From: an uncultured Alphaproteobacteria bacterium
Lineage (GTDB): Bacteria > Pseudomonadota > Alphaproteobacteria > RF32 > CAG-239
DNA: 64,000 nt
Assembly (NCBI GenBank): GCA_944392265.1
Contig: CALXWC010000001.1
Span: 1-64,000 of the forward strand
Direction: 5' to 3'
Shown: one piece after another, positions 1-7,949 of the stretch
How the letters are laid out: each line of letters starts with the position of its first letter
Numbering within the stretch: the first letter of the stretch is position 1
Translations under genes and position numbers: made by a program
The notes under the pieces: model-generated
The model's input: only the letters and a program-made list of their open reading frames with translations
What the model was told of the DNA's origin: nothing
Databases searched by the model: none

Positions 1-891
1 GGCAAAAGACGGATCCCACCAACAAGAAGCTGAAACCATTTTTTGCTCACCGATTTTTAAATAATCTCGATTGTTGGAAGAAACTAAGCTTATTTCGGCT
101 TGATATTTTTTCAAACAATCCGGATTAAGAATGCTTTCAGAAAAATTGACCGGCTTTAACATCATTTGCGACAAAAATTTGTTTTCTCCCGAACGCATTC
201 TGATTGAAGCGATTTTTTCTTCACTAAACCTTTCCGGCCATGCAGAATGCCCATCTTTATCCAAAATCGGAATTTCTAACTTTTCAAAATTTAATAAAAA
301 CGGTTCTGTTTCCGGCTTTTTATCATCATAAGCAACCTGATAAATTGTATAAAAACTATGCGGTGTGCCGATGTATAACTGCATTCCCTCCGGCGTTAAA
401 ATATAATCCAGCTCTTCTAATTTTGCCCGCATATCTTCCCTTTTGGCCGAAGTATCCGAATTTCTCGGCACCTCCACATCATCACAAATAATTAAATCTG
501 CGCGCAAGCCCGTTATGTTGGCGCCCAAGCCTTTTGCCAACATGGATGGATCTCTTAACTCTTGCGGCCTATTTATGGTAAATTGATCTGATGCCCATTG
601 TTCAAGTTTTTGCGGTTTCAAAACTTTGGTCAGCGGATGCTGTTCAATTATGCGTTTTACGTTTCTTACCATTTTTTTGGCCAGAGCATGATCAGCCGCC
701 ATTACCAAAATTCTGGTCTCCGGACGATAATACAAAACCCAAGCGCAAAACAACCCCACTATGGTTGACTTGCCCGAATTTCGAAATGACATTAACAAGC
801 CATATTTTTTTAAGTCATCCAAATATAGTTTCTCGAGCCATTTCAAAATTGTTTTTTGATGCTTGGGTATTTTTAAGTTTTGCATTTTCAT
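1..891 (-). CDS. phage terminase large subunit (3' end lies beyond the window)
   Basis: Reading the minus strand from ATG at 891 gives an open frame to the window edge (297 codons). Seen: a Walker A-like SFRNSGKST near residue 36 and a Walker B-like LIICDDVE around residue 138. This is the ATPase layout of a TerL packaging motor. Further on, the frame reaches SASCWWDPSFA at the edge, where the RNase H-like nuclease domain with its first acidic residue would begin. The family cuts concatemeric phage DNA and pumps it into the procapsid. An alternative ATG lies two codons downstream. It follows the probable small terminase after a hairpin. Family assignment is confident; whether the element is an intact prophage cannot be told because the rest lies to the left. 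Confidence 0.88.
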   Translation of the reverse strand, partial: MKMQNLKIPKHQKTILKWLEKLYLDDLKKYGLLMSFRNSGKSTIVGLFCAWVLYYRPETRILVMAADHALAKKMVRNVKRIIEQHPLTKVLKPQKLEQWASDQFTINRPQELRDPSMLAKGLGANITGLRADLIICDDVEVPRNSDTSAKREDMRAKLEELDYILTPEGMQLYIGTPHSFYTIYQVAYDDKKPETEPFLLNFEKLEIPILDKDGHSAWPERFSEEKIASIRMRSGENKFLSQMMLKPVNFSESILNPDCLKKYQAEISLVSSNNRDYLKIGEQKMVSASCWWDPSFA

Positions 892-912
892 CCATATAAA
901 TACAAAATTAAA

Positions 913-939
913 AAAACTGATTTTGTTCAAATCAGTTTT
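913..939 (-). terminator. hairpin with T-run between the two terminase genes
   Basis: An 11-bp perfect stem (913-923 with 929-939, 5-nt loop) is followed on the minus strand by seven T. The stop codon of the upstream gene lies inside the stem. It would end most transcripts before terL or set the ratio of small to large terminase. Confidence 0.65.
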
Positions 940-1246
940 CAGCATCTTCATCTTCCTCTTGTTTGGCCTCATTCAGCCAGTTTGAAAGCCAATCTTCTTT
1001 TTCAACCGTGGCAGAAGCATCCATATCTTCATCTTCTGTCCAGCGTGCAAGCTTCAATAATGTTTCAGCATGCACAACGGCTGCTTTGCATGCGCTGTGA
1101 TGCGCACTAAATCCTTTAGCATCAACAGGCGCTTTGGTTTCTGAAAAATTTTCGTAACTTGTTATCACCTCCGAAATCTTTTGCGGTAAATATTTTTTTA
1201 GTTTTTGTTTTAACGATTTTAATGTTTTTATCTTTTTGGTCGGCAT
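932..1246 (-). CDS. small acidic-tailed protein, probable terminase small subunit
   Basis: 104 residues with a very basic N-terminus (MPTKKIKTLKSLKQKLKKYL), a middle part with HHSACKAAVVHAETLLKLARW, and an acidic C-terminal tail rich in D and E. No family was recognised from sequence alone. Its position directly upstream of terL on the same strand and its size fit a TerS-type DNA-recognition subunit, and a basic head with an acidic tail is compatible with DNA and TerL contacts. A GGGATTAAAGAT stretch precedes the ATG. The call rests mainly on context. Confidence 0.5.
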   Translation of the reverse strand: MPTKKIKTLKSLKQKLKKYLPQKISEVITSYENFSETKAPVDAKGFSAHHSACKAAVVHAETLLKLARWTEDEDMDASATVEKEDWLSNWLNEAKQEEDEDAEN

Positions 1247-1265
1247 ATCTTTAATCCCATAAAAA

Positions 1266-1286
1266 AAAGCTCCGATACGGAGCTTT
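1266..1286 (-). terminator. intrinsic terminator just upstream of the small terminase gene
   Basis: A 9-bp perfect stem (1266-1274 and 1278-1286, 3-nt loop) is followed by eight T on the minus strand, ending about 14 bases before the ATG at 1246. It separates the upstream gene pair from the terminase genes. Confidence 0.85.
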
Positions 1287-1319
1287 GATTTAGATACACT
1301 ACGAGCAAGTGATATTTTG

Positions 1320-1348
1320 CTTATAAATTAAAAAAAATCATTTGTCAA
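1320..1348 (-). promoter_or_regulatory. strong sigma70-type promoter reading toward the terminase genes
   Basis: Minus strand: TTGACA at 1348-1343, a 17-bp spacer, TATAAG at 1325-1320. Predicted start is near 1313. The transcript meets the terminator at 1286-1266 within about 50 bases, so it would be either a very short RNA or an attenuated leader for the terminase genes. Confidence 0.7.
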
Positions 1349-1367
1349 GACTTTTTTCCTACTATTT

Positions 1368-1769
1368 TTAGTTTTTTGTTAAAAATTTATATAATTGATA
1401 TGGTGTAAACAGCCAAAACCTATGAATTCCTAAGACTCTTTTCACAAATTCAACACAACTAAAAGCTCCTAAAGGTGCAGCTTTGAGCTCTGATTGCTTA
1501 ATTGCAACAGGCAAAATTTTTACATTATCCTTTTGTTTTAGATGAAAAATATAATCACATCCCATAATTGATGTATGCTTAAACACATAAAACTGATTCG
1601 ACATAGGATTTAATTCTATTAAAAGTTGTGGATTTTTTCCTAACGAAAAAATCATATAACAATGCCTAAACCCTTTTTTTAAAAATTTTAGCCACCAAAG
1701 GCTTGTATTATCTACAAAAACAACATATGCATCTTGAACATATTCTTGCTTCAAACCACAATTATACAT
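1368..1769 (-). CDS. unknown protein with a permuted papain-like (H then C) pattern
   Basis: The ATG at 1769 has GAGGAAG five to six bases upstream. A GTG at 1781 is an alternative and would overlap the preceding stop by 4 nt. About 133 residues. Seen: FLKKGFRHCYMIF in the first third and FSCVEFVKRVLGIHRFW near the end, followed by TPYQLYKFL. A histidine before a cysteine that starts a helix, about 80 residues apart, matches the order of circularly permuted NlpC/P60-type (LRAT/YaeF-like) papain folds. That assignment is inference. The gene is coupled to the small gene upstream and sits in a terminase neighbourhood. Function is unknown; a cell-wall or DNA-packaging accessory role are both open. 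Confidence 0.6.
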   Translation of the reverse strand: MYNCGLKQEYVQDAYVVFVDNTSLWWLKFLKKGFRHCYMIFSLGKNPQLLIELNPMSNQFYVFKHTSIMGCDYIFHLKQKDNVKILPVAIKQSELKAAPLGAFSCVEFVKRVLGIHRFWLFTPYQLYKFLTKN

Positions 1770-1777
1770 CTTCTTCC

Positions 1778-2107
1778 TCACAAAATTTTATAATATTTCA
1801 AGTAAACTTCAAAATTACTCAACCCTTCTTCCCAAAGGCGAACCTCACTCCTTTTTGCTCTTTTATCATACCATGGAGAAAGCTGTCTTTCGCCCCATTG
1901 TGTCATAACTCTTAAATGACGTTGGCTTAAATGATGCGCATGTTTCATCCTTTTAATTATTCGATAAATATCTGAAATTTCACAACATCTTGGTTTTCCA
2001 CAATAATCTGTTCTGGAGCGTAATCCATCTCCTCTGGCTAATAAAGAATTACAAAACCAAAACCATACTTCTTCGGCTGTTTCAAACGGTTCATAATATT
2101 CCCTCAT
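1778..2107 (-). CDS. conserved-looking small protein of the terminase neighbourhood, function unknown
   Basis: 109 residues beginning MREYYEPFETAEEVWFWFCN and containing CCEISDIYRIIKRM, then a basic helix with HHLSQRHLRVMTQWGERQLSP, and ending in an aromatic-rich helix. The pattern of a W-rich start, a cysteine pair and an R/H-rich middle resembles small proteins I recall beside phage-like genes in other alphaproteobacteria, but no named domain was recognised. It is the first gene after the divergent promoter at 2157-2184 and its stop is joined to the next gene. An RNA- or DNA-binding role would fit the basic central region, but that is inference. Confidence 0.6.
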   Translation of the reverse strand: MREYYEPFETAEEVWFWFCNSLLARGDGLRSRTDYCGKPRCCEISDIYRIIKRMKHAHHLSQRHLRVMTQWGERQLSPWYDKRAKRSEVRLWEEGLSNFEVYLKYYKIL

Positions 2108-2156
2108 TTCCCTAATTTCCCCATAAACACAATTAACTAAATATTAACCACAATGA

Positions 2157-2184
2157 TTTATACATATGGTTGTAGGAATTTCAA
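2157..2184 (-). promoter_or_regulatory. promoter of the minus-strand phage-like genes
   Basis: Minus strand: TTGAAA at 2184-2179, 16-bp spacer, TATAAA at 2162-2157. The left arm of the inverted repeat (2173-2179) lies inside its spacer and touches the -35 box, so a bound regulator would block it. Confidence 0.6.
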
Positions 2185-2206
2185 CACAAAAAAGAATTGA
2201 TTCCTA
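2173..2206. promoter_or_regulatory. inverted repeat TAGGAAT...ATTCCTA, candidate operator
   Basis: Perfect 7-bp arms at 2173-2179 and 2200-2206, separated by 20 bp and lying between the two divergent promoters. It overlaps both -35 regions. This is a plausible two-site operator for the XRE-type regulator encoded alongside; no binding data are implied. Confidence 0.4.
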
Positions 2207-2225
2207 TTTCATTTTAGGTTATGAT
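2197..2225 (+). promoter_or_regulatory. promoter of the XRE/S24-like regulator
   Basis: TTGATT at 2197-2202, 17-bp spacer, TATGAT at 2220-2225. The -10 box covers the ATGATG that opens the longest reading frame, so transcription would start near 2232. That makes the ATG at 2266 the likely translation start. Confidence 0.55.
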
Positions 2226-2265
2226 GAGAAAAAATGCCTTAAACCCCTTTTCTGAAAGTAAAAAA

Positions 2266-2889
2266 ATGAAATATGAAAATATTTGGAATGCTGTTGATAA
2301 GTTAGCTGAAAAGCACGGACTATCGCCTTCCGGTCTGGCTAAACGCGCCGGACTGGATGCCACAACTTTTAATAAAAGCAAAAGGCTTAGACCTGACGGC
2401 AAACAAAGATGGCCCTCCCTTGACAGCATTAATCGTTTGTTGGAAATCTTTGGCTTGTCTTTTGAACAATTTTACGCTCTTAGCTCTGATGAAGAAGAAA
2501 AAGAAAGCTCTTCTATTCCTTTTATTAAACTCTCTCAGCTCTTTGAACTTAACCAATCTAACGCTGAAGACTTACCTATGCAATCTTGGGCAAAAATTCT
2601 TTTTCCCGAGTTTAGAGAATCTTTATACGCTATCGAAATTGACTGCAATGAATTTGCCCCGATTTATCGCTTTGGAACGACAATGATTGTGGCACAAAAT
2701 TCAGACATCAGAAAAGCTGATAGAATCCTGATATTTACTAAAGATAATCGTGTTTTGATTAAAGAGTTTGTCAGAAGAACTCCTTCTAAACTTGTGGTCA
2801 CAGATGTGTATAACCCCGCAGATGATGAGGAAAATATTTTAATTTCTGATATTGTTCGTTTAAACAGAATCGTCTGGATTAGTCAATAG
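2266..2889 (+). CDS. XRE-family helix-turn-helix regulator with a degenerate S24 domain
   Basis: 207 residues from the ATG at 2266 (222 if the ATG at 2221 is used; that one sits inside the predicted -10 box). N-terminal helix-turn-helix: GLSPSGLAKRAGLDATTFNK. The C-terminal half has the LexA/CI-like S24 layout, but where the family has G-D-S-M-x-P this protein reads C-N-E-F-A-P, so the catalytic serine is replaced. The lysine region is kept (VLIKEFVRRT). Self-cleavage is therefore unlikely, and the domain may serve only for dimerisation or sensing. It is divergent from the terminase-side genes, with an inverted repeat between, as expected for a prophage repressor. It is followed at close spacing by a small gene. 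Confidence 0.85.
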   Translation: MKYENIWNAVDKLAEKHGLSPSGLAKRAGLDATTFNKSKRLRPDGKQRWPSLDSINRLLEIFGLSFEQFYALSSDEEEKESSSIPFIKLSQLFELNQSNAEDLPMQSWAKILFPEFRESLYAIEIDCNEFAPIYRFGTTMIVAQNSDIRKADRILIFTKDNRVLIKEFVRRTPSKLVVTDVYNPADDEENILISDIVRLNRIVWISQ

Positions 2890-2898
2890 GAGCGTGTC

Positions 2899-3144
2899 TT
2901 GAATATTAAAAACTTTCTTAATCTGAGTGATAAAAAGTTAAAAGATTTGGAGAATAAATATAATATTCTTCCCTCAGAACATGAAATTGAGCAAATTAGC
3001 CTATCTTATGACAGAACTTGTTTAAAAGAAACCGCTAAAATTGCCAGACTACGCGCTCAGGAAAGAATCACAAAAAAAGCTGAAGCTAAGCTCGATGAAA
3101 AAAGAAAACAAGCTATAATGAATATGTTCATGAAAAGCAATTAA
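2899..3144 (+). CDS. small charged helical protein, function unknown
   Basis: 81 residues with a TTG start supported by AGGAG six bases upstream. The protein is almost entirely charged and helix-prone. Its second half (RLRAQERITKKAEAKLDEKR) looks like a coiled coil. It begins ten bases after the regulator gene and is probably co-transcribed with it, so it may modulate the regulator or take part in the phage-like element. No family was recognised. It converges on the HAD gene with only 7 bases between stop codons and no visible terminator. Confidence 0.6.
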   Translation: MNIKNFLNLSDKKLKDLENKYNILPSEHEIEQISLSYDRTCLKETAKIARLRAQERITKKAEAKLDEKRKQAIMNMFMKSN

Positions 3145-3151
3145 ATTGCAG

Positions 3152-3622
3152 CTACGCTATTGCCAAAATTTGTTTTATGGCTTCTTCAGGTGTTTTGCTA
3201 AAGTCTATGCTGATGTTGTTGCCAATTTTGCAACTCTTGTTATCTTTGTCAAAAATACAAAAAGGTGTGGTAAACCAATCTTTATATTCTTTACTGTCAT
3301 CTATATGAACGCTGATGCCGTGTTTTTGGCAATATTCACCTTTGGCTTTGTTCCATAAATCTTCAGGAACTTTATATTCTCCGTTTGGAAAATGTTCGAC
3401 AGCGCCTTTGGCTTCATAAAAATCTAAAATTGCAAACATCTCATCATAATAAATATGATGTTCATTCAAATAACTTTGTACAACTTCATACGGGCCGCCG
3501 GTTATCACATATATTTTTATGCCCTGCTCTTTGGCAATTTGGCTGAACTTGGCAAAATAGTCAGGATATTTATCTATTATACCATGAAAATCCAGACCGA
3601 TTTTTACCACCTTCTTATTCAT
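3152..3622 (-). CDS. HAD-superfamily hydrolase-like protein with DxH in motif I
   Basis: 156 residues from the ATG at 3622, which has GGAGATAAGG directly upstream; an ATG at 3634 is less likely. Motif I reads GLDFHGIID where the canonical form is DxDGT, so the general acid/base aspartate is a histidine. Motif II is VITGG (T/S position present) and motif IV has HIDDS. HAD enzymes of this size are usually phosphatases acting on small substrates. The DxH change makes ordinary phosphatase activity uncertain. The start overlaps the end of the AsmA-like gene by 8 nt, so the two are translationally coupled. Confidence 0.75.
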   Translation of the reverse strand: MNKKVVKIGLDFHGIIDKYPDYFAKFSQIAKEQGIKIYVITGGPYEVVQSYLNEHHIYYDEMFAILDFYEAKGAVEHFPNGEYKVPEDLWNKAKGEYCQKHGISVHIDDSKEYKDWFTTPFCIFDKDNKSCKIGNNISIDFSKTPEEAIKQILAIA

Positions 3623-6600
3623 CCTTATCTCCAAATATTGAAGAAAATAAATCTTTTAATGAACTCGGGCTTAATGCTGATAACGGATTGATACTGATAT
3701 CCGGATTATCTAAGTTTCCACCAATTGTATAATTGGCAGCAAATACGGTTCCATCTTTTCCACTTAATAAATTACCGACAACCGGAATTCGGCCAATTAG
3801 GTTATTCAAGCTATATGCCGGAGCGATAACACCTTTTATACCTAGCTCTTCCGTATTGCGGTTAAAATCTCCGTTAATGGTAATGCCTATCACATTACCA
3901 AAAGCTTTTCCTTCATTAAAACTCAATATCTGATTTTGATATGTGAACGGCAAATCAAAATGAGAAAACGTTATGCCCTCTCCTCTTAACATATCTACCA
4001 TTCCGCTAAATGAAGCTACTGTCAACAATTTGGCTAAGACAGGAGTATTTTGCATACTAAAATCTCTTATCTGACCATGACCGATAAACTTCTTAGATTT
4101 TTCTCTTTTACCATTAATGCTCAAACGACCAGACTTCATATTGTCTGACACTCGCAAAAACTTTAAGGCCGCACCGGCATCATTACTGTCTATGGACAAC
4201 AAATATTCTTTATTTGGCCTTGGAGAATAATCAAGCTTAAGAAACTTTTTCTGAACCGTATCAAAATTACCGATTAAGTGCATTTCTTCTATTCCGACAC
4301 CGTTGCGTAAAATGGCTGAACCGGCAAAATTTTTCATTGAAACGTACTCATTGGTCCACAAATTATTCACCGCAATAAAGATATCCGTATCGGTTACTTT
4401 TTCCAGCGCGTCTTCATCTTCTTTAACACCTGTATTTTTCTTTCCATCTGCCGTAACCGTCGGTTCATCTTTGGCAAAAAATTCAGACAAATCATAACTG
4501 TTACCTGAAACGGTAATCTTGATTTTTTGCTTCTTGGTATTTGCAAATTCTATTTTTGCTTTAGCATTTGTTTTGGGACCTTTGACCTCAGAAATATCAA
4601 TCAGTTTTATTTTTCCATTTGCATCGACATCCATTTTGCCTAACAAATTAAAATCTTTTTTTACAAAACCAAAGCTTGAAACAGATTTTAATTTTCCTTG
4701 TTCAAAGTCTAAAGATATTTTGGCTTCTCCTTTTTCTGCCTTTCTTTTTCTTAATCCCAAGAATGAAAAATCAACATCTGCATTTTTCATATCTGCGACA
4801 ATATCCGCTCTCAAGTTTTTATCATCAAATTTTGTAATAAGAGCATCAACAAAAACATCTCCGTCTATATAAGGCGCATTTACAAACTCGCTTGTAATTC
4901 CTGCTTGTTTTTTTACTTTTTCATCAAACTTAAAGCTTAAATTGTATTTGCTCTTATAAAGCTTATTGGCAAAATTTTCATTCCAAACCAATTTGACAGG
5001 AATATTATCTAACTTGGCATCTCCTTCAACCAACAAACCATTGTTGTCTACGACCAACTTTAGCTTAGATGCTTCCAAGGCTTTTTTATCAATGATATCG
5101 GGAATCTTAAAGTTTGAAATGTCTGAAACCACTTTAACCTTAACTTCTTCGGGAAGTAAATCTTGTTTGATTTCAAAATCCAAATTAAGTTTGGTTTTAG
5201 CATCTCCAGATAATGAATCAGGCTTAATTCCCATTTCGGTTGCATAATTTAAGGGCTTGTGATCAATTAAACGCAAAGCATCGGTCACACTTGATTCAAC
5301 CTCTAAATCTATTTCGGCAAAGTTATTATATTTATTCAAATCATATAATCTTACATAGCCACCATTGACTAAAACATTGTCAGACACAGCCTTATCAAAG
5401 TCTATTTTAATTGTATCATTGCTGAAATATGCCGTACCATACATATTGGTCACGCGAGGCATTCCGGTCAGATAGTCTAATGAAACATCTGCAATATCGC
5501 CTTTACCATCAAGTTTTTGAAACTCTATTTTTTTGCTTTTTGGCATATATGCAAATTCAAAACTAAAGTTTGCATTTTTAATCTCTCCGCCAAATAAGCT
5601 TTCTTTACACCAATCCCAAGCATCTGCACCGGCATATCTTGGCCAATAATCATACAATTCATCAAACTTTAAGGCATCAATATGTGTGTTTAATTGTAAT
5701 TTTATATTATTGCTTTGACCTTTGAGCAAAAAGTCTCTTAAACCATTAACATTAATGTCTACTTTTGCTTTTTGCGGACCTAAGTCAAAATCAGCCTGAG
5801 CGATGGTTAAATTATTTAAATCCGTGGTGATTTCACCTTCAAGCATCAATCCGTTAACCGTATAGTCAAAATCTTTACTTTCAGCAAAACGAACGACACC
5901 GCTTCCACCCTCAAATTGAAAACGAATCTTTTCTATGGCACTATCTAAAGCTTGCGTAATATCTTCTTTGTTTTTCAAAATCTCGGCAAAATTTATCAAA
6001 ACATCTAACTTTCCGCTTAACGGAACATCCACATTCACCGGAAGTTCAGTTTTTTCTTCGGCCATAATATTTTCTAAAATATCATTTAAATAAACCTCAG
6101 AAAAATAAACCTGCGTTGCCAACTTATTTTTAAGGGGTCTGTATTCGGCATCCAAACCGATTGATGCTTCTCTGCCGTTATTTTTAATTAATGCATTAAA
6201 TTTGCTTTCTATATTGGTGAAATTTCTTTCAAAATCATAATTCAAATCAGAAAAAATCCACTTTTTACCTAAATCAACCTCATGGATTTCTACTGAGGCA
6301 TTTTTGATAGAAATATCATTAATATAGCTTTCCGGATATGTCTTATCTTCAGAGTTAAATCTTTCCAAAAACTCTTCAAAGCCATCAAAATAATATTTTA
6401 GTTTTTTCTGATTAACTTCTTCTTTATCTTTTTTTGTAACTCCGTAATTGTTAAAAACATATACTGTCGGGCTATCTACCTCAATTGAGCTTGGTGCAAT
6501 CACACCTCTTAATAACGCTCTGATACTAAATGACAAGGCTGTCTTTGGAGCTGTGATACTGAAATGTCCGTCGGCTTTATTATATTTCACATTATTGGCA

Positions 6601-6836
6601 ATAATCTTTAACGGCTTTATGGAACGAACAAGCTCAATATTCACGCTTTCAACATCCACTTGATAAGCGCTATCATCATGGTTAAGAGCTTTTACGATAT
6701 ATGGTTTCAAAAAAGGAACGGCAATGGGTCCGCGATATAATTGCCACAAAAACAATAGAAACAGTGCTAAAAATATAACACCGATAAAATCTACAATTTT
6801 GTGCAGACGATATGCCTTTGTTCCCATCTTTTTCAT
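3615..6836 (-). CDS. AsmA/YhdP-like inner-membrane-anchored giant protein
   Basis: 1073 residues. One N-terminal transmembrane segment (about residues 14-33, VIFLALFLLFLW) is followed by a very long periplasmic region of repeating beta-strand pattern. The C-terminal part has features typical of AsmA-like C-terminal domains (GHGQIRDFSMQNTPVLAKLL, then GITINGDFNRNTEELGIKG and GNLDNPDISINPLSALSP). Such proteins are thought to form hydrophobic bridges that carry phospholipid between inner and outer membrane, or to assist outer-membrane assembly. It starts 1 base after the prfB stop codon (AAAGG upstream). The product overlaps the HAD gene at its end. The exact paralogue type (AsmA, YhdP, TamB) cannot be settled by eye. 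Confidence 0.85.
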   Translation of the reverse strand: MKKMGTKAYRLHKIVDFIGVIFLALFLLFLWQLYRGPIAVPFLKPYIVKALNHDDSAYQVDVESVNIELVRSIKPLKIIANNVKYNKADGHFSITAPKTALSFSIRALLRGVIAPSSIEVDSPTVYVFNNYGVTKKDKEEVNQKKLKYYFDGFEEFLERFNSEDKTYPESYINDISIKNASVEIHEVDLGKKWIFSDLNYDFERNFTNIESKFNALIKNNGREASIGLDAEYRPLKNKLATQVYFSEVYLNDILENIMAEEKTELPVNVDVPLSGKLDVLINFAEILKNKEDITQALDSAIEKIRFQFEGGSGVVRFAESKDFDYTVNGLMLEGEITTDLNNLTIAQADFDLGPQKAKVDINVNGLRDFLLKGQSNNIKLQLNTHIDALKFDELYDYWPRYAGADAWDWCKESLFGGEIKNANFSFEFAYMPKSKKIEFQKLDGKGDIADVSLDYLTGMPRVTNMYGTAYFSNDTIKIDFDKAVSDNVLVNGGYVRLYDLNKYNNFAEIDLEVESSVTDALRLIDHKPLNYATEMGIKPDSLSGDAKTKLNLDFEIKQDLLPEEVKVKVVSDISNFKIPDIIDKKALEASKLKLVVDNNGLLVEGDAKLDNIPVKLVWNENFANKLYKSKYNLSFKFDEKVKKQAGITSEFVNAPYIDGDVFVDALITKFDDKNLRADIVADMKNADVDFSFLGLRKRKAEKGEAKISLDFEQGKLKSVSSFGFVKKDFNLLGKMDVDANGKIKLIDISEVKGPKTNAKAKIEFANTKKQKIKITVSGNSYDLSEFFAKDEPTVTADGKKNTGVKEDEDALEKVTDTDIFIAVNNLWTNEYVSMKNFAGSAILRNGVGIEEMHLIGNFDTVQKKFLKLDYSPRPNKEYLLSIDSNDAGAALKFLRVSDNMKSGRLSINGKREKSKKFIGHGQIRDFSMQNTPVLAKLLTVASFSGMVDMLRGEGITFSHFDLPFTYQNQILSFNEGKAFGNVIGITINGDFNRNTEELGIKGVIAPAYSLNNLIGRIPVVGNLLSGKDGTVFAANYTIGGNLDNPDISINPLSALSPSSLKDLFSSIFGDKDE

Positions 6837-6837
6837 T

Positions 6838-7936
6838 TTATCCGACCTTTGCCGCCAATGAAGCTGCTAAAAACAAATCTATGTCTCCGTCTAATACGGC
6901 TTTTGTATCTGAGGTTTCAACCTCTGTTCTTAAATCTTTAACCAGTTTATAAGGTTGCAATACATATGAACGAATCTGGTATCCCCAACCATTATCACCT
7001 TGGTTTTCTCTCATTTCCTCGGCTTTTGCCTCGCGTTTTTTGAGCTCTATTTCATATAATCTGGCTTTGAGCATATTCCATGCTGCCTCTTTGTTTTGAA
7101 ATTGAGATCTTTGCGTTTGGCACTGAACAACTATTCCTGTCGGAATATGCGTAATTCTGACCGCAGAATCCGTTTTATTAATATGTTGTCCGCCGGCACC
7201 CGAAGCTCTGTATGTATCTATACGACAATCTGCTTCATTGACCTCGATATTAATCGTATCATCAATCACAGGATATACGCCAACAGAAGCAAAACTGGTG
7301 TGTCTTCTGGCTCCGCTGTCAAACGGAGATATTCTGACCAAGCGGTGAACTCCGGTTTCAGACTTGAGCCAACCATAGGCATTATGCCCAATGATTTTGA
7401 TAGTCACCGATTTTAAGCCGGCGACATCGCCCTCTTCTTCTTCAATATATTCCACCTTATATTTGTGCGCTTCTGCCCAACGGGTGTACATTCTAAGCAA
7501 CATTTCTGCCCAATCTTGAGCTTCCGTTCCGCCACTTCCGGAGTGAATTTCTAAGAAAGTATCATTCTTATCCACCTCTCCTGATAAAAGGGCTTCCAAC
7601 TCACCTCTTTTGGCTTGCTCTTTGAGTTTGGTTAACTGAGCCTCAACCTCGTTAAGCAAAGCCTCATCATTTTCCATATCGGCCAATTCTGCCAAATCTT
7701 TGCTTTCTTGCCAATTTTTTTCCATTTCTTGATAATAGTGTAAGCCATCTTCCAGATTGGTCTTTTCACTCATTAATTTTTGAGCTTTTTGCGGGTCATT
7801 CCACAAATTGGCATCAGATGCCAAAGCATTTAACTCTTCCAGACGCAAGACAGAGTTATCATAGTCAAAGAGACCTCCTTAGCAATTCTAAAGATTGCTT
7901 TATCTCATCTATCAAACTAACTATTTCTGCTCTCAT
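6838..7936 (-). CDS. prfB: peptide chain release factor 2 (programmed +1 frameshift)
   Basis: RF2 ends translation at UGA and UAA. The gene is read in two frames. From ATG at 7936, 23 codons lead to CTT followed by an in-frame TGA at 7867-7865, and a +1 shift continues as L-D-Y-D-N-S-V-L-R into the long frame. The shift site has AGGAGG three bases upstream of CTT TGA C, matching the classic RF2 autoregulatory site. Seen in the main frame: the SPF stop-recognition tripeptide (VRISPFDS) and the catalytic GGQ ([10 protein letters not shown]). Length of about 365 residues is normal. It lies between mrcA and the AsmA-like gene in one run. Confidence 0.97.
7864..7879 (-). promoter_or_regulatory. 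prfB: prfB +1 frameshift signal
   Basis: Minus strand: AGGAGG (7879-7874), TCT, CTT (7870-7868), TGA (7867-7865), C. The internal Shine-Dalgarno spaced three bases from the slippery CTT and the poor TGA-C stop context are the known elements. When RF2 is scarce, ribosomes slip and make more RF2. Confidence 0.95.
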
Positions 7937-7949
7937 ACTTATCTCCGTC

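Noticed and set aside
131..899. Plus-strand reading frames at 131-331, 240-491 and 591-899
   Set aside because: They lie opposite the continuous large-terminase frame on the minus strand, which has clear Walker motifs; the plus-strand peptides have no family features.
1..2107. Gene transfer agent instead of prophage
   Set aside because: The terminase N-terminus (KIPKHQKTILKWLEK..., SFRNSGKST) does not look like the GTA g2 form I know, and no GTA head genes are visible; the rest is outside the window, so this is not excluded but unsupported.
2221..2265. Start of the XRE regulator at the first ATG
   Set aside because: That ATG lies within the predicted -10 box, and the extra 15 residues precede the usual start of the helix-turn-helix domain.
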